From Sporodiniella umbellata (taxonomy: Eukaryota > Mucoromycota > Mucoromycetes > Mucorales > Rhizopodaceae): 64,000 nucleotides of DNA. The DNA is taken from positions 58,740 through 122,739 of the forward strand of contig JAIXMR010000082.1 in the NCBI GenBank assembly GCA_025677835.1, in the 5' to 3' direction. Shown here piece after piece: positions 11,435 to 22,837 of the stretch (position 1 is its first letter; the number at the start of each line of letters is the position of its first letter). The notes below the pieces were generated by a model, which saw only the letters and a list, made by a program, of their open reading frames with translations, had not been told where the DNA came from and did no database searches. The translations under genes were made by a program, and so were the position numbers.

Positions 11435-11894
11435 TACCACTAAAAATCGCTCAATTAAGATCAATCAACTGTGAATCGAAGAATTATCCAAAAAAAAAGT
11501 GACATATCGCATTGAACTGTACCATATTATCTACCATCGGTCTTTATAAACACTAGTAAATAACGACAAGCAAAGTTGCTATAAGCTTTATACTTTCAAC
11601 AGAGATGATAATCCCTTTGTGTATGTGTTAGGCTTCGCCATATCCTGTAACATCAGCAAAGTGAGATATCGTTTTTATCTTTTTAACAATTCGGCATGAG
11701 TTCAGAGTGCATTCCATTTTAATACCGCCATATAACAAATCTAAGTACTAATCGTATGATAATACACGCTACTAATTCCAACTGTATTTTCTTCAGTATT
11801 GAATGGGTACATAACCTTTCTTTTATTCTACCAAATCTAAAGTTATTAATAATATATTGCATGTTTTACAATCTGTAAGTTTTAGTGTCGTTTA

Positions 11895-12421
11895 TGCTTG
11901 AATAATCGTTTTATAACAACCGTTAAATTGGCGCTTAGAATGGTAATAAACAAAATGAAGCTCGCTAACGATTGCATCATTCTAAGCTCTTTCAATTCTG
12001 TCAAATAACTTTTTTTCACTCGTAGGTTGATCGCGCTTCACTTTCCTTTTAGCTGGTGCAAAAAATTGTTTGATGGGATTTAATTTAGGCGAATAAAGAA
12101 AATAAGTGATCTGTTTTCGGTTTTTGTATCATTGGCTTGGGTTTTTGCATAGAAGCATTGTCCATAACATAGCTTCTATAAAGGCTTCATCAGGATCCAT
12201 GGTTTCAAGAAGTTGGCTCACAAATTTGATAAAATATGGTATAATAGTACTTTTTGGTGGTTGTTTATTGTTGGTTGAGTAATTGCCAACTTCAGAATTA
12301 GTCTACTTCCAGCTACAATTTTTTTTTTTTTTTTTTTATTGTAGTGTACACCCTTTCTTGCTAAAGGCTTTTCGAGGGCAGAATGAACAACGCTAAAAGA
12401 GCAAATAGTACCAATAATCAT
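11895..12421 (-). pseudogene. Tc1/mariner-like transposase remnant
   Basis: Read on the minus strand, successive frames give the order expected of a DDE transposase. GTICSFSVVHSALEKPLARKG comes near 12420. FVSQLLETMD is near 12220. MDNASMQKPKP (the second catalytic Asp) is near 12160. YFLYSPKLNPIKQFFAPAK is near 12070, and HSKRQFN comes at the end. The expected NPIEQFW is NPIKQFF, so the third catalytic Glu is lost. Several frame changes and stops, plus a poly-A run inside the coding part, show it is dead. Its boundaries are approximate. Confidence 0.65.
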
Positions 12422-12832
12422 ACGATATAGCTCTTGTTTTTGGCAATTTTATAACCGTATGGGTATCTTTTTTTTCTCAGTTTATATAAATTTGGCATTA
12501 TCAATAAAGATGTAGCTTCTTGCAAAATACAAGTCTGAGTCTTTCCAGTCATGTACATTTTCAAATTACTCAGTTACAATGCCTGAATGTAATCGAGGAT
12601 CGTTCTCAAAAAGAAAAAACTCAGTGCTACGCTTTCTATATTCTGTTACAAACGAACTTGTCTGGTCAGGGCTTAGTTTGCTTCATTACATTCTATAACT
12701 CAATTGTCGTATTATGTAAATATAGTATTTCCGAATGTATTGTAGTGTCACTTTGCATGCTGTGTTTCAAAAAAAAAGGTTAAATTCATTTCCTCTCCTT
12801 CTTCCTTTTCTTTTCTTTAAAATATCTATATT
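12422..12832. other. Upstream region of the SH3 gene
   Basis: Short unrelated ORFs only. A C/T-rich tract (TCCTCTCCTTCTTCC) lies 30-40 bases before the next start codon, a common fungal promoter feature. Confidence 0.35.
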
Positions 12833-13722
12833 ATGGCAGAACCTGCGTTTGTACAACACATTTTATCTTCAGTTCGCAATGAGTTAGACTTATTGAAAAA
12901 ATACAACTACATTCAACCGAAAGCTTACGATGAAATACTGAGACTGCTTCCGAACCAAGCAACACATGGTCTTGCTGAAGCATTATATGACTTCACAGGC
13001 GAAAACCCCACAGCAGACCTGAGCTTTAGACGTGGTGATATAATTCAAATTGTAGATTTTGGTAAATTGAAAAATAGACATATAAAACTGTGCTTGCGCA
13101 TATTGAAGCCCTGAGCTGAACTATAATTTTTGCGTTAAAACAGTAAATGATGGATGGTGGAAAGGCTCGTTGAATGGACGAACTGGAATGTTTCCGAGCA
13201 ATTATGTGAGAAAAATTGAGTAAGTTAATTGTGCATAGAAATTTTATTTATTCTTTTGTAGTCAACAGCAGCCCCCTCCACCTGGCCCTTCTCCTGCTAT
13301 ACCTGCCAGAAGGACCGAAAAGGAAAACTACAGTATGCCTAATCAGTCTTACCCGCCACCTCCTCAAAGCGCCAACTATTCCCCCAATTACTCATCACAA
13401 AATGCCTACGCCGTACCTCCGCCTCCACAATATGCTCCCCCTAGCAATCAATATCCTCCTCCTCCAGTTGTAGGTGTTCCTATGGTCCCTCCTCCTATGG
13501 CTGCTCCTCCTATGGCTGCTGCTCCAATGGCTGCTGCTCCTGCTCCTGCTCCTGCTCCTCAAGAAGAAAGTAAGCTGTCCGGCTTTGGTAAACAAATGGC
13601 GGGCAATGTTGCAAACGCTGCCACATGGGGATTTGGTGGCACAAGTATGTTAAATTTTTTCTGTTTGTTTGTCTTTAACCTTTTTTTTAGTCGGTAGTCA
13701 AGTTGCACACTCTCTTTTTTAA
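12833..13722 (+). CDS. SH3-domain protein of the Lsb1/Pin3 (Csh3) type
   Basis: Small cytoplasmic adaptor of the family that in yeast binds the Las17/WASP actin-nucleation machinery. Four exons: 12833-13061, 13144-13219, 13262-13644 and 13691-13722, giving 239 residues. The N-terminal helix ([22 protein letters not shown]) is the family signature before the SH3 domain. The SH3 domain, residues about 49-102, shows [16 protein letters not shown], then [21 protein letters not shown], and is split by the first intron. A Pro/Tyr/Gln-rich middle with PM(A)n repeats follows. The tail [21 protein letters not shown], completed by exon 4, is the typical glycine-rich end of fungal members. The Gln/Tyr/Pro region is prion-like in composition, as in Pin3, but aggregation is not shown. 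Confidence 0.88.
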
Positions 13723-15365
13723 ACTTGGAAATAATTGAAGACACTCCGATTCCGCGAGAATTATTTTACAGCAAGTTGCTTTTTTAGCTGTATTATAAAT
13801 AGCCATGAACAGAGTTTTTCCCTGCTGACAGTTTTGTAGAAAATAAAAACAAAAAAGCATATCTCCACATAATGCCAATGCTTCGATTTGCAAGACTTTC
13901 ATACTTGTTTTTTTTTTAATTTGTAAAAATAGTCATAGGTAAACATTTGAGAAAAAATTTCTGAGGCTTTGTATCTGCACTGTAAAAAAGGAATAAAACA
14001 AGTTTCAGAGCTACTATTACCAAACTTTTTATGGGCTATATTACTCTTTAAACAACCTTGTGTTCAAAGTAGAAATGGCTTTTTTTTTTGGGTGCAAGGA
14101 AATGTAAAAAAAAAAAGCCCTTTTTAGGTAATTGTTGGAGTTCAGCAGCTGTACAGAATTAATTTGACTTACAGTATGACACAAAGTGCATAGTATAGAA
14201 TTGTTGGCTCTTATTCGTAATAGGGTTCCTATATTACAATTTTTTAGTTTCTACTTGTTGCTATGACTATCTAAATATAGCCCTCTCTATAATACTACAA
14301 AATAAACTCTTATGGTTCAGTTTTATAGCATTTGTTCCGTAAGAACTTCTCTAATCGTTTTGTTGTTAAACAGAAACTATCGGCTATATGAGCTTCAATT
14401 CTACAGACAAATTTAGAGAGCTTGAAAAAAGATGTTCAAAAAACTAAGCCAAAACCAGTAAAAAGAAACAATGAATTTTTAGCTATAGTTTTCTAGCTAT
14501 ACTAATACTTGAGCACTTATTAAATTTATGTTTATGTACAGCTATACTTAAGTATTCACTGTTTAATTAATGAGTACCCTACCAGTCTTTTTTTCTGCTT
14601 TACTTTTATAAAGGACTACACAGCCCTCAAGAGAACACCAATATATTTTGAGTAGTTAAACATTGCTTGGTATAACAACGCAGTCATATGAGAGACCTCC
14701 AAGATTGAGTATACATCTATAAAGTACAAAACCCTTGTGGTCAAAAGCAACTGACAATAGAAAAAATACAATAAAGTCGGAACCTGACTATATCTAAAAA
14801 CTGCGGCAAAGGTAGTCCTGTTAGCTTTGTCAAACAGAAAGATTGTAAATTAGCACCCTTTGAATTAAAGATAAATCACTTTATGTAGCACCCTGGATAT
14901 GTAGCACGTCGATGTAAAAAGGTTGTCTAAAACTTCAAAAACGCAGATGGATAGGAGATGAAGACCTTTTTCAATGTCAGTTTTTCCCCACCAGCTGGAG
15001 TTTTTGTCTTAATTTGTTAAATTTTACCATAACTTACGACCATATCGATAGGCCAAAAAAAAAAAAGAACATGTTACTACAGCTGTACATATGATCCGTT
15101 CCTTATTCGAAATCCCCTAAAGAAAAACAGAGTTTCTTGAAGTGGTAAATACTCGAATCTACGCATAAAGTGATCTTATAGAACGGCTCTTCACAGCTCT
15201 ATAGGGCAATAAGCTTTTTTCACAATCTAGAAAAACAAGCTATCATTTATAAATATAGGAGTTTGGTACTACATCACATTACATATTTTTGTGAGTCCTT
15301 TAAAAATAGCATGGGAGCGTTCTTGTCGACTTTTTTTTGTTTACTCCTTACAATCTAAACAAAAA
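13723..15365. other. Intergenic, no gene recognised
   Basis: About 1.6 kb of AT-rich DNA without convincing coding frames on either strand. Several A/T runs of 9-12 are present. It includes the promoter of the aminopeptidase gene. Confidence 0.5.
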
Positions 15366-17314
15366 ATGGTAATCGCTCTTAACGATTAATCTTTACTAAT
15401 ATACATATACTAGTTAAAATTGGACATTCCCAAAGAAGGTACATAAAAAACAACTTAGACTCCAACTTTCTAAATCTAAATTCGTTTAGCTCAAGAATTT
15501 ATTGAATTTGTCAACAACTCTCCATCCCCTTTTCACGCTACTCATGAATCAGCCAAACTATTGTTAGCTGCCGGATTCAAAGAGATCAAGGAGCGAGATT
15601 CTTGGAAAATTGAACGTAAAGGAAAGTACTTCTTTACGCGTAACGGGTCTGCTATTGTTGCCTTTGTGGTAGGCGGAAAATATAGCCCTGGCCAAGGTTT
15701 TTCAATTGTAGGTGCACACACCGACTCCCCCTGTCTCAAAGTAAGTTTGAATTTCATCAACTGATCAAAAGAAGTTTACAGTTTGTGGCTAGTTGAAGCC
15801 TATTTCCAAAAAAGAAAAATCCGGCTATTTGGAAGTAGGCGTTCAGCTTTATGGTGGAGGCATTTGGCATTCCTGGTTTGATAGAGATTTAAGTGTAGCT
15901 GGACGTGTGATTGTGGAGCAGGCGGACGGTACATTCAAACACACTTTGGTTAAAGTAGATAGGTAAAGGCATATCTACTTTTTTTTCTGCAAGGAAGCTT
16001 ATTTGTTTAATAGGCCTATTTTGCGCATCCCCACATTAGCTATTCACCTGGACCGTGGAGCTAACGACGGAGTAAATATATTTGTTTAAATATATCTATT
16101 GATTCTTACTTAATGTTTTGTCTAGTTCACTTTTAACAAAGAAGTTCAATTGGCACCCATTCTTGCCACTGCCACTAAAGCGTAAGTTTATACGCTACAT
16201 ATATATGTAAGATTCCAACAAAAGCTAACCTTATCTTATTTGTATTTTCAACTGTATCCATAGCCAATTGACTGGCATCCCTACTTCTGATAATGTTGAG
16301 GCTGACGCTAGCCATCACCCTTTACTGATTCGCATTCTGGCTGAAGAAATGAAAGTTGAGCGTAAATTGAAAAAAAAAAAAAATCCACACATGCATACTG
16401 TAACGTTTACTAAACGGCTTGCAACTTATCTATAGCCTCTCAAATTCGAGATTTTGAACTGGCTGTGTATGACACTCAAAAATCTGTTATTGGAGGTGCT
16501 TGTAATGAGTTTATTTTTTCGCCTCGTCTTGATAACCTTGAGATGTCATACTGTTCTATCCAAGCTTTGATTGCCAGTCAATCCATTGATACAGATACAA
16601 ACATCCGTATGGCTGCCTTGTTTGATAACGAGGAAATTGGGTCTATGACAGCACATGGAGCAGACTCTAATTTGTTGCCTACTACATTGCAGCGTTTAGC
16701 CAACACACAAGTAATGGATGTAGATGGTGTATCAGCCACGGCTTTTGAAGAATCTATTCATAAAAGTATATTAATTAGTGCTGATATGGCTCATGCTATT
16801 CACCCTAATTATTCTGACAAGCACGAAGAAAACCATCGTCCCGAAATGCACAAGGGTACAGTGATTAAAGTGAATGCAAACCAACGTTACGCCACTACTG
16901 CTGTGACTAGCTTGGTTCTTAAAGAATTAGCAAAGAAGCACTCAATTCCTATACAAGTAAATGAAAAAAAATCAAGGGGAAATATATAAAAAAAAAACTA
17001 AACAAAAGATAGGAATTTGTTGTTCGCAACGACTCTTCTTGTGGATCTACAATCGGTCCCATGCTTAGTGCTAAGCTCGGCCTTCGTACAGTAGATGTAG
17101 GAAACCCACAGCTTAGTATGCACTCTATTCGCGAGACTGGAGGTACTGACGATGTAAAGCATGGCATTGATCTTTTACAGGCAAGGAAAAAAAAATAAGG
17201 GGTGTGGTGTATAAGGCTAACATTTTTTTTCCTTTTTTTTTTTTTTTTTTTGAAAAATCGTAGGTATTTTACGAAGAATTTGCAGTATTAGAGCAAAAGT
17301 TTATTGTCGATTAA
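15366..17314 (+). CDS. DAP2/APE4-like: Aspartyl aminopeptidase (M18 family)
   Basis: Dinuclear zinc peptidase that removes N-terminal Asp/Glu from peptides, cytosolic or vacuolar. Ten exons are proposed: 15366-15368, 15414-15438, 15490-15740, 15793-15962, 16014-16071, 16126-16181, 16264-16361, 16436-16956, 17013-17180 and 17264-17314, giving 466 residues, the usual family size. Motifs: [18 protein letters not shown] near the N-terminus; GAHTDSP, a zinc ligand; [22 protein letters not shown], with catalytic and metal-binding Glu; [12 protein letters not shown]; and GGTDDV.HGI near the end. The first exon would be ATG alone, followed by a 25-nt exon; this makes MLKLDIPKE and is the least certain part. 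The last intron starts with GC rather than GT. Stop is 124 bases before the next gene's ATG. Confidence 0.9.
17181..17263 (+). other. GC-AG intron in the aminopeptidase gene
   Basis: Coding sequence up to TTTTACAG is followed by GCAAGG. Staying in frame would hit a TAA within 20 bases. Joining to GTATTTTACGAAGAA after TCGTAG restores the conserved C-terminus ([13 protein letters not shown]). The intron carries a run of about 20 T before its acceptor. Confidence 0.75.
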
Positions 17315-17438
17315 TAAATGAAAGGGGCTTTGTATGGCATTTTTGCATCCCTATCACCTGTCTTTATATGCCTAATTCGTCTTTTTCCTTTTATTTTGTT
17401 TTTATCATTATTATTGTTATTGTTCGGTTAATTACAAA

Positions 17439-18680
17439 ATGGAAAGTAACTTGTATCAAATACTTGGAATAGAAAAAACAGCAACAACAAAAGAAATAAA
17501 ACAAGTAAAAATAAAGCTCTCAACTAACATAGTCGATATTCATCATTACATGCTTGTGTCTAGGCCTATAGAAAGCTAGCGCTTAAATATCACCCTGACA
17601 AGAATCCAAACAGCTTGGATAAAGTAAGAAAAAAGAATAGATCAATACGTACCATTCACACCATCAAAGTTCAAAGACATCAGCGACGCCTATGAAATAC
17701 TGAACGATGAGCAAAAACGTAGGGTATATGATAGATATGGAGACTTGGGGTTGCAAATGATGGACACTGTGATGAGCCCTCTGTTTGATCCACAAATTGA
17801 GTCTATATTCTGCACTTTGTTTATAACCACACTTCTGTTTTCCCTACTTTTTGTTTTCTTTATTTTGGTTGCTCTACGTGTTGATGATATCGTCCAATGG
17901 CCATGGTATCAGATTTGGATACCCTCATGGATTTTTCATTTTATCTTACTTTGTACTTTTTTTCGTTTGCCTGTCAAAAACGAAACAAAAAACCAAAGAA
18001 GCCGGTATCGGCCACTTTTATGGACTCTCTATCTATTACTGATTGTCTTGTTCCAGACCCTGGTGGTTCTAGAGCTAGACTCTAAGATAAAATGGGCAGC
18101 CTATCAGCTATTTTCCCCACTCTTCTTGATGGAACTTATACATTTTATCTTGTTGGTATTCTCGTCTGTTGTAGGCTATTTTGCTTTGGTGTCAATGAAA
18201 GAGAACAAATTACGAATTATGAATTTCCTATTTGGCCAATTTTGGTTAACAATATCCAGGATGGTGTTTATTGTACTAGTTGTACTACGAATAGATCTGA
18301 TTCTCCAGTGTTCTTGGGCAGTAATTTTCATTCCATTATACCTTGTTGGGCTAAAATACGCCATAGGCTTGATTTTCCAGTACAGAATATATTCAAACTT
18401 ACCTCAACGGGAAGTGGCTCACCAGGGTAAATTAACAGTTATCTGCGGCATGTTAGTCTTTATGGTCATGGGTACATTACTTTACGTTGTGATTGGCCTT
18501 ATGGTTCAATATTTGGATGGCCTTGTTTTCTTACGAATTACAAATATATTTATCCCCGTATTTATCATTTTTGTAAGTATAAGTTCACTTAGCTCTTTTT
18601 TCAACTAACAGGTCACAACTAGTCTTTTCTTTTATGCTGCTCGGGGTGTTGTCTACCATGCTTACTCAAACTATCTGTGA
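17439..18680 (+). CDS. J-domain protein fused to a TMEM185-like multi-span membrane domain
   Basis: Predicted Hsp40-type co-chaperone anchored in a membrane. Four exons: 17439-17504, 17564-17623, 17670-18572 and 18612-18680, giving 365 residues. The J domain occupies residues about 5-66: YQILGIEKTATTKEIKQAYR, the essential HPD at 32-34, FKDISDAYEILND and YDRYGD. The remaining 300 residues hold about eight hydrophobic spans. Repeated segments such as ALRVDDIVQWPWYQIWIPSW and LRIDLILQCSWAVIFIPLY resemble the TMEM185 (transmembrane Fragile-X-F) family. The J domain would face the cytosol if the first span enters the membrane from there. The last intron is only 39 nt. The substrate and compartment cannot be deduced. 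Confidence 0.82.
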
Positions 18681-18871
18681 TACCCAATCTGGACTATGAA
18701 AAGCCACATTCTATTGACTGCACGCGACGCATCACTGCACCTTAACCATATTATAGTTATTCTCTCATAAACCTGTAAATACACGCATGTAATCGTCATC
18801 ACACCCAATTTTATTATTTATTTGTTTTTCCCTTCTGGGTGTCTGAAATTTTTCAAATATACATAAATACA

Positions 18872-19804
18872 TTAAGCTCCTGCAACAGCTGCGACTTGTT
18901 CTTCCTGGCATTCTTTTTTCAAAGCGGATAGAGTTACGGACTCTGGTACATGGCCAGGTAACATGCCCAACCTGTTCACAATTTCTTTTTCGATTTGAGG
19001 GTATATTTCGTCGCTTGTATCCCCCTTTACGTTGACTACCAAATCCTCATAGTAATCAAGTAAAGGCTGTGCCATGGCGTGATGCTGATCTAAACGCACT
19101 TTGAAAACTTCAGGCGTATCATCCGGTCTTTTAGAAAGAGGTTCGCCCGTCATATCGTCTAGACCACGAACACGAGGAGGGTTGTAAGACAGATTGTAAA
19201 CTCTTCCCGAAGGAGCATGGATCCAACGATCCATAATTCTTTGTAAAATAACTTCCTCAGGAACTTGCAGGTTGACAACCAAGTTCAAAGGCTGCTGTAA
19301 ACGCCTCAAAGAACCGTCTAATTCCTTTGCTTGACTTAGCGTCCTGGGGAAACCATCTAATAGCCAATTCTGATGAAACATTAGTTTTTTTTTTTTTGTT
19401 TTATTGCAGTTGATATTTACTGTATTTCCGAAAGAAATGAGTTCCTGCTGAATAAGCGAAACCAATAGCTCATCTGGTACCAGTTTTCCTTCAGCTACGT
19501 AATGCTTGGCCTGTTTTCCCACCCACGTTCCTTGGTTGATGTTTTTTCGCAGTAAATCCCCACTGGATAAGTGACTTGCGCCAAAATTCTTTTGCAGTCT
19601 TTTTGACTGTGTTCCTTTTCCGGAACCCTATTACGGAGGAAGGGAGGGGAAAAGGTCAAAATCAAAGTTGTATGTTTACGTGTGCTTTTTTATTTGTTTA
19701 TTTACGGGACATCCAATCAGTAATACTCTCAAAGGCTGAACGGAATTTATAGGACAGTCATGGAATGAACGTCTCGCAATGGTGGGAAGACAGCGTCGAA
19801 ACAT
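18872..19804 (-). CDS. Mitochondrial adenylate kinase (AK3/Adk2-like)
   Basis: Nucleoside-monophosphate kinase, transferring phosphate from ATP or GTP to AMP. Exons in reading order: 19804-19706, 19627-19421 and 19369-18872, giving 267 residues. The N-terminus MFRRCLPTIARRSF is Arg-rich with no acidic residues, fitting a mitochondrial presequence. The P-loop GCPGSGKGTQ (31-40) is split by intron 1. Other motifs: LSSGDLLR; NWLLDGFPRT at the second splice junction; and DRWIHAPSGRVYN opening the long LID. The LID runs to KRPDD and lacks zinc cysteines. The matrix GTP:AMP type is favoured over the cytosolic type because of the presequence, but this is inference. It converges on the J-domain gene, with about 190 bases between stops. 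Confidence 0.9.
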
Positions 19805-22414
19805 GAGCTATTGAAAAGAAAAAAGAAAAAAAATTCACAGAATTTATTTTTATTTTTGAGTGGAGATAAGAAATGTTTCCTCTTATAGAAATGATTGATA
19901 AGAACACTGTGTGTGTAAGGGAAAGTTAAAACAGAGTCACTTTTTTTTTTTTGAAAAAAAAAAAAACAAAAATATCGTACAATAAACTTGCTACAAAAAA
20001 CATCACCCATGCATTATTACAATGTTTTACGCCTGAAAATAGAAACTCAACAGAAATTCATGTCTGGACAATACAAGGCTTTAACATCGATAACACTTTT
20101 GCAAAGTCAGCAAAAGTGATCAATTTTTGATGAGCCTGGAAGGCTTGTTAAGGCAGTAAAAGTCACTTTCCCGAGACAGCCAGTCTTTAAAGGTGCATTC
20201 TTTTTCAGATACAAACAACTTAAACCAGCCTTTTTTTATTGGGTTTGCGGATGAAAATCCTTCCAGTCCATATTTCTTCATGCTTATTTTGAAGGGAATA
20301 AACGTATTTTTTAAAACCAACAGTTGTTATTTTGGTTTTGCTTCGACTAGTGCTAAAAGCTGTCTTTAAGAATAAAGTATTTTTTTAATCTTTTGATGAG
20401 CTGCTGGAAAGTTTAATAAAAAACTATTAAACTCTCTAAACCGCGACTATACTTTTTGTCAGCACTCGGAGTCGTCAACAACTTGTACATTTTTGATACC
20501 ATAGAAGGTCAATTTCGTCAGATAAACGCTTCAATGCAAATAAAACATATTCAACAGCCAGGGCTCTCTTATGGCTTTTGGGTTTGTATAAATTGGGTGT
20601 CATGTGGGGTTTATTAAATTCATGGTTCAGAGCATCACAAAGAAAACGATAACAACAAAAAAAAATCTTTTGGTACTGAAAAGCATAATGCAAAACATGC
20701 CCGTACAATATGACCGTTATGAAATAGAGTATGGTGTAGCACAGCGCCCTTAGTCGCATAAATCTGGAGTTTTTCTTTTTTTTTTTTAGGCAGACCTTAC
20801 TGCTTATAGTTAGAAACCCAGTAAAATTGTAAGTGGTCATTCCTTTGCAAAACTGGGCGTAATATGTAAAAGCTGGAAGCGTTTTAGCAATGGATAAAAA
20901 AAAAAAAAAAAAACAAATACGAAAGTATTAAGTAATTAACAATCAAATATGGTATGTCTAAAGTATATCTAATGTGACCAAAATAGATTCTCATATGACA
21001 ATATGAAAACAATATGAACAAAGTCTGGGAAGCGTGGTATGTTTGGCTGGTTTTTTCTCAATAAACCTTTGACTTATGAAACGCTAAACAAAGAAAAGAG
21101 CGTTTTTGCTTTCAGCTCCAGGACTATTATTCATGGTCCTTACTTACTATATAAAACATGTTGCGAGGAAGGCCAACTGCTCTTTTTTTTTTAAAAAAAA
21201 AACTGCCAAACTAACATGTCTACACTATATGTGATCATAAAAAGAAACATTGTTTATCCTCTTCAAAGCTTTAAGTTGGCATGCCACATCATAAACAAGC
21301 TTCCTATTGAAAAGTAGACCAAGCGGCTAATGTTATAGCTCAAACATCAGCGGAAAGTGTGTACGAATATGACTGAAAAGCTTAAGGTTCATAAATTAGC
21401 TTTAAAAGATGAAAAGTTAAACAAGGCTTTATAAGCTAAACAGTGTTACTTTTTATTATTATTTTTATAATTATCATTTTGCGTGGCGCTAAATTAGAGT
21501 GCGATAACTGCCTATAGCGGATGCTGTAGTGTTAAGGCGATCCAAGCTGAGGACTGCACTGTACTGCCATAGTGCTGCAGAGTCCTGATTACAGCCATAG
21601 CCTTTGTCATTGTTCCTTAGATAATGAGTTTAATCTTGCAAAATCACATCATTTTTTGACTAAGTAGACAAAGTCAAAGCCTATTGAAATTCCCGTAGAC
21701 TTTTGCTTTTTTACTGGTCTGTTCTTTGTTTTAAAAAAGAATTCAAAATCCATTTGTTATGGTTATATACGGTCTTGGTTATACAGAATTTTACAGAGTT
21801 TTAAGGGTATGTTGTTTAAAAAAATTTCTTTAGGCTGTAAAGGCAAAGACAATCTATGAAGCGAATATATTCAACCAAGAGTTCAATGAGTAGTTTATGG
21901 CAACGCTGAACTCTCAGTATACTTTCAAAGAAACAATCAACCATAATTTTTTATACGCTCTTGCAATAGTTATGATAAAAAAAAAGTTTCATTATTAATA
22001 AGTCATTTTTTATCAAAGAAAAAACCACAACATCGGCGTTGGAGCATTTGCCAAAGCTGTATTGAAATAAACAAAGTTCAGCCCACGTAGAAGAGAATAA
22101 AAACAAAAAGCTAATTCATTGTTGCTGTAGCTTTTAATCCGAAAAAAGAGACCAACTAGTTTGGCTCAATCGCATGATAAAATGGCGTTTCATTTCTTTT
22201 TTTTTTTGTTTTAACCCCAAAGCGAGATTTCTGTAGGACTACAGTGAAATTGTCATAATAGAAAGTGCTTTAAAAGTTGTTTCTTTGTATTGACCGTTTA
22301 TTCAAACAGTACGCTTATACTTTTTTGGAGATTGTACTCCATAAACAACTGGGGCTTTAAAAAGAAAAAAATCACCACCGTTACAAAAAACTTCTTATCG
22401 GATTTTTTTTTGGA
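19805..22414. other. Long intergenic region, no gene recognised
   Basis: 2.6 kb of AT-rich DNA. Minus-strand ORFs at 20120-20320 and 20475-20840 have homopolymer-derived Lys/Phe runs and no recognisable motifs. A locally GC-richer patch at 21480-21610 contains the hairpin AGGACTGCA...TGCAGAGTCCT (21550-21586). Nothing was recognised as an RNA family. Confidence 0.5.
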
Positions 22415-22837
22415 ATGATGTCTTTAGAGATGAGAATAAGGAAGTTGAATGAACAAAATAGCGAAATAATCAAACATAACGTAAAGCTCAACCAGAAGCT
22501 GACAAAGATGGAAAAGACAATTTTCATGCTACAGATTCAAAATCTTTCGCTCAAGATGAAAAACAGGAAATTGGAAAATAAAAGTGAAACTCAGGAGAAG
22601 AGCACTGCAATCTGTTTAGATATTCTAGAAGCAAAAGAAGAAACAATCCAAGCCGTTTGCCCTACCAAAGCGCAAAAGGTAAGAGCAAGTTGTTTGAGAA
22701 CAAGGAGAGCAAGCGCGCACAAAGTTAGCTATACTTTGCCAAGCGTAAAAAGTAAATTAAGAAAGGGCGATCCCTATACTTTTGGTAATGGAAGTAGAGG
22801 TGTCCAACGGCAAAAGGGCATTCCTGAACACGTATAA
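22415..22837 (+). CDS. Short shugoshin-like protein
   Basis: 140 residues, one exon, with both hallmark parts of shugoshin, the protector of centromeric cohesin that recruits PP2A and binds phosphorylated H2A. The N-terminal coiled coil, about residues 3-57, has the shugoshin pattern NEQNSEIIKHNVKLNQKL then MEKTIFMLQIQNLSLKMKN. The C-terminal basic box is TRRASAHKVSYTLPSVKSKL followed by RKGD, close to the family pattern of Arg/Lys, V(S/N)Y, PS, KLR. Usual fungal shugoshins are several hundred residues with a long disordered middle; here the link is only about 35 residues. No intron is needed. ATG ATG at the start gives two candidate initiators. Similarity was judged by motif only. Confidence 0.7.
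   Translation: MMSLEMRIRKLNEQNSEIIKHNVKLNQKLTKMEKTIFMLQIQNLSLKMKNRKLENKSETQEKSTAICLDILEAKEETIQAVCPTKAQKVRASCLRTRRASAHKVSYTLPSVKSKLRKGDPYTFGNGSRGVQRQKGIPEHV

Noticed and set aside
20475..20840. 121-codon minus-strand ORF
   Set aside because: Crosses an A run (KKKKKN) and has no motifs. The C-terminal half is somewhat protein-like, but not enough to call.
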